A stretch of DNA of 50,342 nucleotides from Candidatus Iainarchaeum sp. Its GTDB lineage: Archaea > Iainarchaeota > Iainarchaeia > Iainarchaeales > DTGL01. Below are positions 46,501-50,342 of this stretch, in pieces. The stretch's first letter is position 1, and each line of letters starts with the position of its first letter. Location of the stretch: contig JAPLVS010000044.1 in NCBI GenBank assembly GCA_026396995.1, forward strand, positions 1-50,342. Reading direction: 5' to 3'. The notes below the pieces were generated by a model. It made no database searches. It was not told the DNA's origin and saw only the letters and a list, made by a program, of their open reading frames with translations. Both the position numbers and the translations under genes were made by a program.

Positions 46501-48441
46501 TTATTTTCCCACTGCTTTTCCGCCGAGCATTCCAAGCCTTCCCGAAAAGGAAAGTGAGAGGATTTTTTTGAGCGAGCGGAGCATTTTGTTCTTGCCTTTG
46601 CCGCGCTCGAAAGCATTGTCCAAAACCTGTTCAAGCGAAGAAACAGGGATGACCTTTATTTTTTTCAGTTCGTTCTGGTTAATCACAATGTCCTGCAGGT
46701 TTGCCCTAGGGATAATCACTTCGGTAAAGCCTGCCTTCATTGCTGCCTCGATTTTTGCTGTGATGCCGCCCACCGGAAGCACTTCCCCGCGCACAGACAA
46801 TGAGCCTGTCATTGCAAGGTTCTGCTTTACCGGGATTTTTTCCAAAGCGGAAATGACTGCGGTCGCAACGCTCACGGAAGCCGAATCTCCTTCAACGCCC
46901 TCATAGGTTTGCAGGAACTGGATGTGCAAATCGTGCCTGCTGATATCCTTCCCGCTGATTTTTTTCACAAGGGCGGACACATTCTGCACCGCCTCGCGCG
47001 CGATTTCGCCAAGCTTTCCTGTAGCAATGATTTTGCCCTCTGCCTTTGAAGCAGCAGGGGCAATTTCCGCTTCAATCGGCAGGATCATTCCCGCGGAGCC
47101 GTCCCCGCTTACTGCAAGGCCGTTCACCCTGCCGATTGCTGTGCCTTTCGAAATGTAAACCTCATAATCTTTCCTGTGCTCTATTATTTTTTCCATTATC
47201 TGCTGTTCAAGGGTTAAAGCTGACATTTTTGCCTCGATTACATCCTGCCTTGAAACAAGCACCGCGCCTTTCTTTTTCGCAATGTCCCCTGCTGCTCTTA
47301 CCAGGCCGCCCAAATCCCTTAATTTCAGGGTTAAGCGGTGCTTTCTCTGCGCCCTCTTCCTTGCCTCCAAAACTATTTCTTCGACCGCATCCCTTTCAAA
47401 GTGCGGGATTTTTCCATCTTTTTTGATTTCCTGCGCGACAAACTGGACAAGTTTGGTGCGGTTCTCTTCATTGTCTTCCATGTCCAGGTTCATGTAAATT
47501 TCATAACCGTAACCGCGGATTCTCGAGCGCAGTGCCGGGTGCACCCTAACAAGATCCTCATAGTTGCCTGCAGCAACCAGGACAAAATCGCATGGCACAG
47601 GCTCTGTGCGCACCATTGAGCCTGAGGAGAGCTCGCTCTGGCCTGTAATAGCGTATTTTTTTTCCTGCATTGCCGTGAGCAGTTCCTGCTGTGATTTAGC
47701 GCTCAAAGAGGAAATTTCGTCAAGGAATAAAACGCCGTTGTTTGTGCGGTGGATCATTCCAGGTTCCACCCTGAGGTGCGCCGGTGTTCCAAGACCGCCG
47801 CTCTGCAGCGGGTCGTGCTTTACGTCCCCCAAAAGCGCTCCGGCTTTTGCGCCAGTGGCCTCGATGAAGGGCGCAGTTTTTTTGCCTGCGTTGTCGATCA
47901 AGAGTTTCGGCGTTGAAATCGATTCCCTGCTCCTCATCTGTGTCGCAAGCGCCGCTGAAATCAAAATGAATCCGCCCAAGATAAGGCTGGCTGCGAAGAT
48001 AACTGCGGCCGCGACAGGGTCAGGGCTAATCCAGCCCATCTGCCATAAGACAAAAGTAATCAGGAAAAACGCGAGCGGAAGAATCATTCCGACCATCCTT
48101 GAATTGCCTTCTTCTTTCATTGCCTCGATTGCAGCATCGTTCACTACTTTTTTGCCTTCGGCCGCCTTCACCACTCTTATTTTCGGGTTATTGGGATCGG
48201 CATTGTTCGGGTAAACCAAAATGTCCTGCAGTTCCTGTATCGGCATTATTTCGGCCATTGCCTGTGCAAGCATTGACTTGCCGATTCCCGGAAGCCCCAC
48301 AAGCAGGACGTTTCTCTTTTGGATTGCGGCTTTCCTTATCAGTTCAACGCTTTTTTCCTGGCCTATGACCTGGTCTATTGTCTTTTCAGGCACAGGAATG
48401 TCCGCAGTGGACTTGAAATCCTTTACCATAGAAACAGGCAT
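46501..48441 (-). CDS. lonB: Membrane-anchored ATP-dependent protease LonB
   Basis: 646 residues. AAA+ domain with Walker A at 49-56 (GLPGIGKS) and Walker B at 237-243 (VLFLDEI). Between them lies an insertion with two membrane helices at about 117-136 and 143-166, which is the archaeal LonB hallmark. The protease domain has the Ser520/Lys563 dyad ([15 protein letters not shown]). It degrades unfolded and regulatory proteins at the membrane, as archaea lack FtsH. TATA box CTTTAAATC about 27 nt upstream of the ATG. The C-terminus after about 620 is basic. Confidence 0.96.
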   Translation of the reverse strand: MPVSMVKDFKSTADIPVPEKTIDQVIGQEKSVELIRKAAIQKRNVLLVGLPGIGKSMLAQAMAEIMPIQELQDILVYPNNADPNNPKIRVVKAAEGKKVVNDAAIEAMKEEGNSRMVGMILPLAFFLITFVLWQMGWISPDPVAAAVIFAASLILGGFILISAALATQMRSRESISTPKLLIDNAGKKTAPFIEATGAKAGALLGDVKHDPLQSGGLGTPAHLRVEPGMIHRTNNGVLFLDEISSLSAKSQQELLTAMQEKKYAITGQSELSSGSMVRTEPVPCDFVLVAAGNYEDLVRVHPALRSRIRGYGYEIYMNLDMEDNEENRTKLVQFVAQEIKKDGKIPHFERDAVEEIVLEARKRAQRKHRLTLKLRDLGGLVRAAGDIAKKKGAVLVSRQDVIEAKMSALTLEQQIMEKIIEHRKDYEVYISKGTAIGRVNGLAVSGDGSAGMILPIEAEIAPAASKAEGKIIATGKLGEIAREAVQNVSALVKKISGKDISRHDLHIQFLQTYEGVEGDSASVSVATAVISALEKIPVKQNLAMTGSLSVRGEVLPVGGITAKIEAAMKAGFTEVIIPRANLQDIVINQNELKKIKVIPVSSLEQVLDNAFERGKGKNKMLRSLKKILSLSFSGRLGMLGGKAVGK

Positions 48442-48495
48442 ATAACTAGAAAAGCCAGCGAACGGATTTAAAGGTTTTGCTTTTGGGACGGCTGC

Positions 48496-49173
48496 CTATT
48501 TCTTTCTTGTGATGTAAACGATGTGCAAAACGCTTCCCTGCGAGACAATGTTCTCCCTTTCCATGACCGCTCCGCTTTGCACCACTGCGCCCTGGATTTC
48601 ATCCATAATCCTTTCATTCAGCGACAGCGAAATGTCGGTCAAATTCAGGGCAATCTTTCCGCCCACCGAAAGCTTGGGAACCAATTGTTGCAGGTGCTGT
48701 GCCAGGCCGCCCTCTTTTTCGGACAAATGGTCAAGCCCGAAATAAGAATAAATGAGGTCCACTGAACCGTTCTTGAGATACCTTGGAAGGTCTTCTTTTG
48801 TTGCATGAATGAATTTCACTCCGCCGGCCTTCGCCCAGCTCGGATAGGAATCCTTCGAATAACCGTAAACCCTAACTTTGTCGCCGTATTCCCTAGCGAG
48901 CTCCTTTCCGGTCCTGCCGTTCTCACAGCCCCAGTCGAGGACAACAGCCGGTTTTCCTTTGGCCTGTGCAGTTTCTTCAATAAAGCTTGGCTTGCCGTTC
49001 ACAGGCATAAAAATGGCCGGAAAAATGCCCTTTATTTTTTTAAAAGGCGTATTTTTGACACACCAGTTCTCGGCTTCCCCATACTGCCTTTTGCCTTTCC
49101 AGTACCTGGAGATTTCCTTTCCAAGCAAACCCCTTTTCTTTTGTGGGATTTTCCCGCCCCTGAAAACCGGCAT
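48496..49173 (-). CDS. SAM-dependent methyltransferase, class I
   Basis: 225 residues. Motif I VVLDWGCENGRTGKEL (about residue 76 on), VRVYGYSKDS (motif II), FIHATKEDLPRYL and VDLIYSYFGLDHL (motif IV region), LSVGGKIALNLTDIS (motif VI). An Arg/Lys-rich N-terminus of about 50 residues precedes the domain. Substrate not predictable. Between lonB and the DUF2339-like gene, all leftward. Confidence 0.8.
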   Translation of the reverse strand: MPVFRGGKIPQKKRGLLGKEISRYWKGKRQYGEAENWCVKNTPFKKIKGIFPAIFMPVNGKPSFIEETAQAKGKPAVVLDWGCENGRTGKELAREYGDKVRVYGYSKDSYPSWAKAGGVKFIHATKEDLPRYLKNGSVDLIYSYFGLDHLSEKEGGLAQHLQQLVPKLSVGGKIALNLTDISLSLNERIMDEIQGAVVQSGAVMERENIVSQGSVLHIVYITRKK

Positions 49174-49226
49174 ACAAAAATTAGCGCTTGGAATAAAAGT
49201 TAATCTTTATGGTTTGAATTTGGCAT

Positions 49227-50342
49227 TCAAGCGAACTGCTTTTCGTATTTTTTGTAAAGGAAAGCCGCTGCCAGAAGAACAATCCCCAAAACAAAGAAGG
49301 AAATTATGCGGTAAAATATTTCAAGATGGCTCAAATCAAACAAAACCACTTTCATGATTGCAAAGGCAAAAAAACCGAACCCGGTAATCCTGCTTTCCTT
49401 CAGCTTTGCCCTGAACCCGTACAAAACGTACGCTATTGCGAGCGCCACCCACACAACAGAAATCAATGTCGACCTAATGGTCGGCTCGAACACGGAAGCA
49501 TTTATTTCCAGCGAGATGAACTCAAGAATCAAAAGGCTGGCTCCGGCAAAGTAGGCCGGGGCAACCAAGTCCTTTGTGCCATCATTAAGCTTTTCGGCCA
49601 GCTTTTTGGATTCAAGCCACAGCAGGTAGAAAACCGGGGCAGAAACAACAAACAAGAACATCCTGCTGTACGCCCACAGGTCGTCGAAAGAAAAGTTTTT
49701 AAGCCAGAACAATGTTGCGAAAACAAACACAAAAGCCACAACCGAAACAAGCCTGGCTGGAACCAGCAGCGTGTGTTCCTCCCTCGATGCAAACACCACA
49801 AAGAAGAGAGAGAAAGCGATAAGCATCATCAGAAGCGGCATAACATTGAACAGGGTAAGGAAACCTGCCGCCGCAAAGGGCACAACGACATGCCAGTCTG
49901 ATTTCTGGATTGAAAGGCTTTTTCTCGCAAAGGCTGCGAGCAGCAAGGCGATTAACAGGAAGGCAATCCTGAAAAGCAAGTGCAATCCCGGGAAGTGAAC
50001 TGTGAAAATGTCCGATATTGCCCAATAAAACCAGATCGAGGCGAACAAGTGAAGCGTGGCACCGGCCAAAAAGTTCTTTTTCTCTGATGCAAACAATATT
50101 GCCCCGATTGAAAACAGCGCATAGAAACCCATCATGAAGAGAACAATATCCCCTGCCTGTGCTGCCTCATACCCGAAGTTTTTCAAGGTCCACACAGCGT
50201 AAAGAAAAAAAGTCGCAGCAATGCCCTCAAAGTAAACCACCGCCCAGCGCTTTCGGGTGAACAGCGCGATTATTGCCGCGAGCAGTATCAGGGCATAAAT
50301 AAGCATGAAAAAATCAAGCTTTTGGGTTATCAGCGGGAGCAT
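49227..50342 (-). CDS. DUF2339-like polytopic membrane protein (touches window edge)
   Basis: At least 371 residues with about twelve membrane helices. The C-terminal segment GFGFFAFAIMKVVLFDLSHLEIFYRIISFFVLGIVLL (in parts) with Lys/Asp/Arg at conserved places is typical of DUF2339. The ATG is the last codon of the window, so it may be the true start or an internal Met of a longer protein. Function unknown. Confidence 0.75.
   Translation of the reverse strand: MLPLITQKLDFFMLIYALILLAAIIALFTRKRWAVVYFEGIAATFFLYAVWTLKNFGYEAAQAGDIVLFMMGFYALFSIGAILFASEKKNFLAGATLHLFASIWFYWAISDIFTVHFPGLHLLFRIAFLLIALLLAAFARKSLSIQKSDWHVVVPFAAAGFLTLFNVMPLLMMLIAFSLFFVVFASREEHTLLVPARLVSVVAFVFVFATLFWLKNFSFDDLWAYSRMFLFVVSAPVFYLLWLESKKLAEKLNDGTKDLVAPAYFAGASLLILEFISLEINASVFEPTIRSTLISVVWVALAIAYVLYGFRAKLKESRITGFGFFAFAIMKVVLFDLSHLEIFYRIISFFVLGIVLLAAAFLYKKYEKQFA

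Noticed and set aside
1-50342. CRISPR arrays, insertion sequences, integrase or attachment sites
   Set aside because: No regularly spaced repeats, transposase or integrase motifs, or tRNA-end duplications were seen; the only insertion-like trace is the 19-nt repeat at 22071/22896.

Overview
The window is archaeal chromosome. It carries only archaeal or eukaryote-type information-processing genes: aRF1, two-subunit primase PriL/PriS, a GINS subunit, two PCNA clamps, eIF2-alpha, ribosomal protein S27e, RpoL, exosome Csl4, Dph2 diphthamide synthase, TruD, archaeal UMP kinase, membrane LonB and Sec11-type signal peptidase. There is also an S-layer protein and a MraY/GPT-type glycosylation enzyme. 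Genes are short and tightly packed, many hypotheticals are small and basic, and TATA boxes sit about 27 nt before start codons. This looks like a small-genome archaeon, possibly DPANN (Diapherotrites/Micrarchaeota-like), but I cannot place it by eye. All three stop codons are used (for example TAG ends the gene at 12097 and the one at 29128), so the code looks standard. I see no rRNA, tRNA, CRISPR array or insertion sequence.

Layout. 0-4.4 kb: a C-terminal fragment, a small membrane protein, PEP synthase with a large charged insertion, and Dph2. 4.4-7.3 kb: three tandem paralogous membrane proteins, each with an HExxH motif and a winged-helix-like tail, each behind its own TATA box. 7.3-10.9 kb: UMP kinase divergent from aRF1-TruD, separated by a striking four-copy inverted-repeat operator-like region. 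10.9-13.8 kb: GPT-type glycosyltransferase, a flippase-like membrane protein and a lipoprotein. 13.9-17.0 kb: S-layer gene with a 5' stem-loop leader and a hairpin/T-rich terminator. 17-22.9 kb: a winged-helix protein, BofA-like protein, AmrS radical SAM enzyme, endonuclease Q and two membrane proteins.

22.9-27.6 kb is a replication/translation operon read leftward: priL-priS-gins-rps27e-eif2a-PAC2. Then come a hypothetical, an acylphosphatase-like protein, PCNA-1, a methyltransferase-like protein, type II pantothenate kinase, an EamA transporter, malic enzyme and a broken fumarase/aspartase. 34.8-39.1 kb holds PCNA-2 coupled to an OB-fold-like protein, a winged-helix regulator, and several genes with interrupted frames. 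39.1-41.4 kb is an exosome/RNA polymerase operon (csl4-rpoL-DUF99-signal peptidase). 41.5-50.3 kb has SpoIIM-like, slipin, DUF373, receiver-like, LonB, methyltransferase and DUF2339-like proteins.

Two initiation modes are visible. Most operon-leading genes look leaderless, with a TATA box about 27 nt before the start codon. Many other genes carry an unusually regular GGTG-5nt-start signal. The points most worth a second look are the HExxH triplet, the pyrH/prf1 operator region, the S-layer leader hairpin, the duplicated PCNA, the NIKD (not NIKS) motif of aRF1, and four disrupted genes clustered at 34-38.5 kb, one of them by a 13-nt hairpin insertion.
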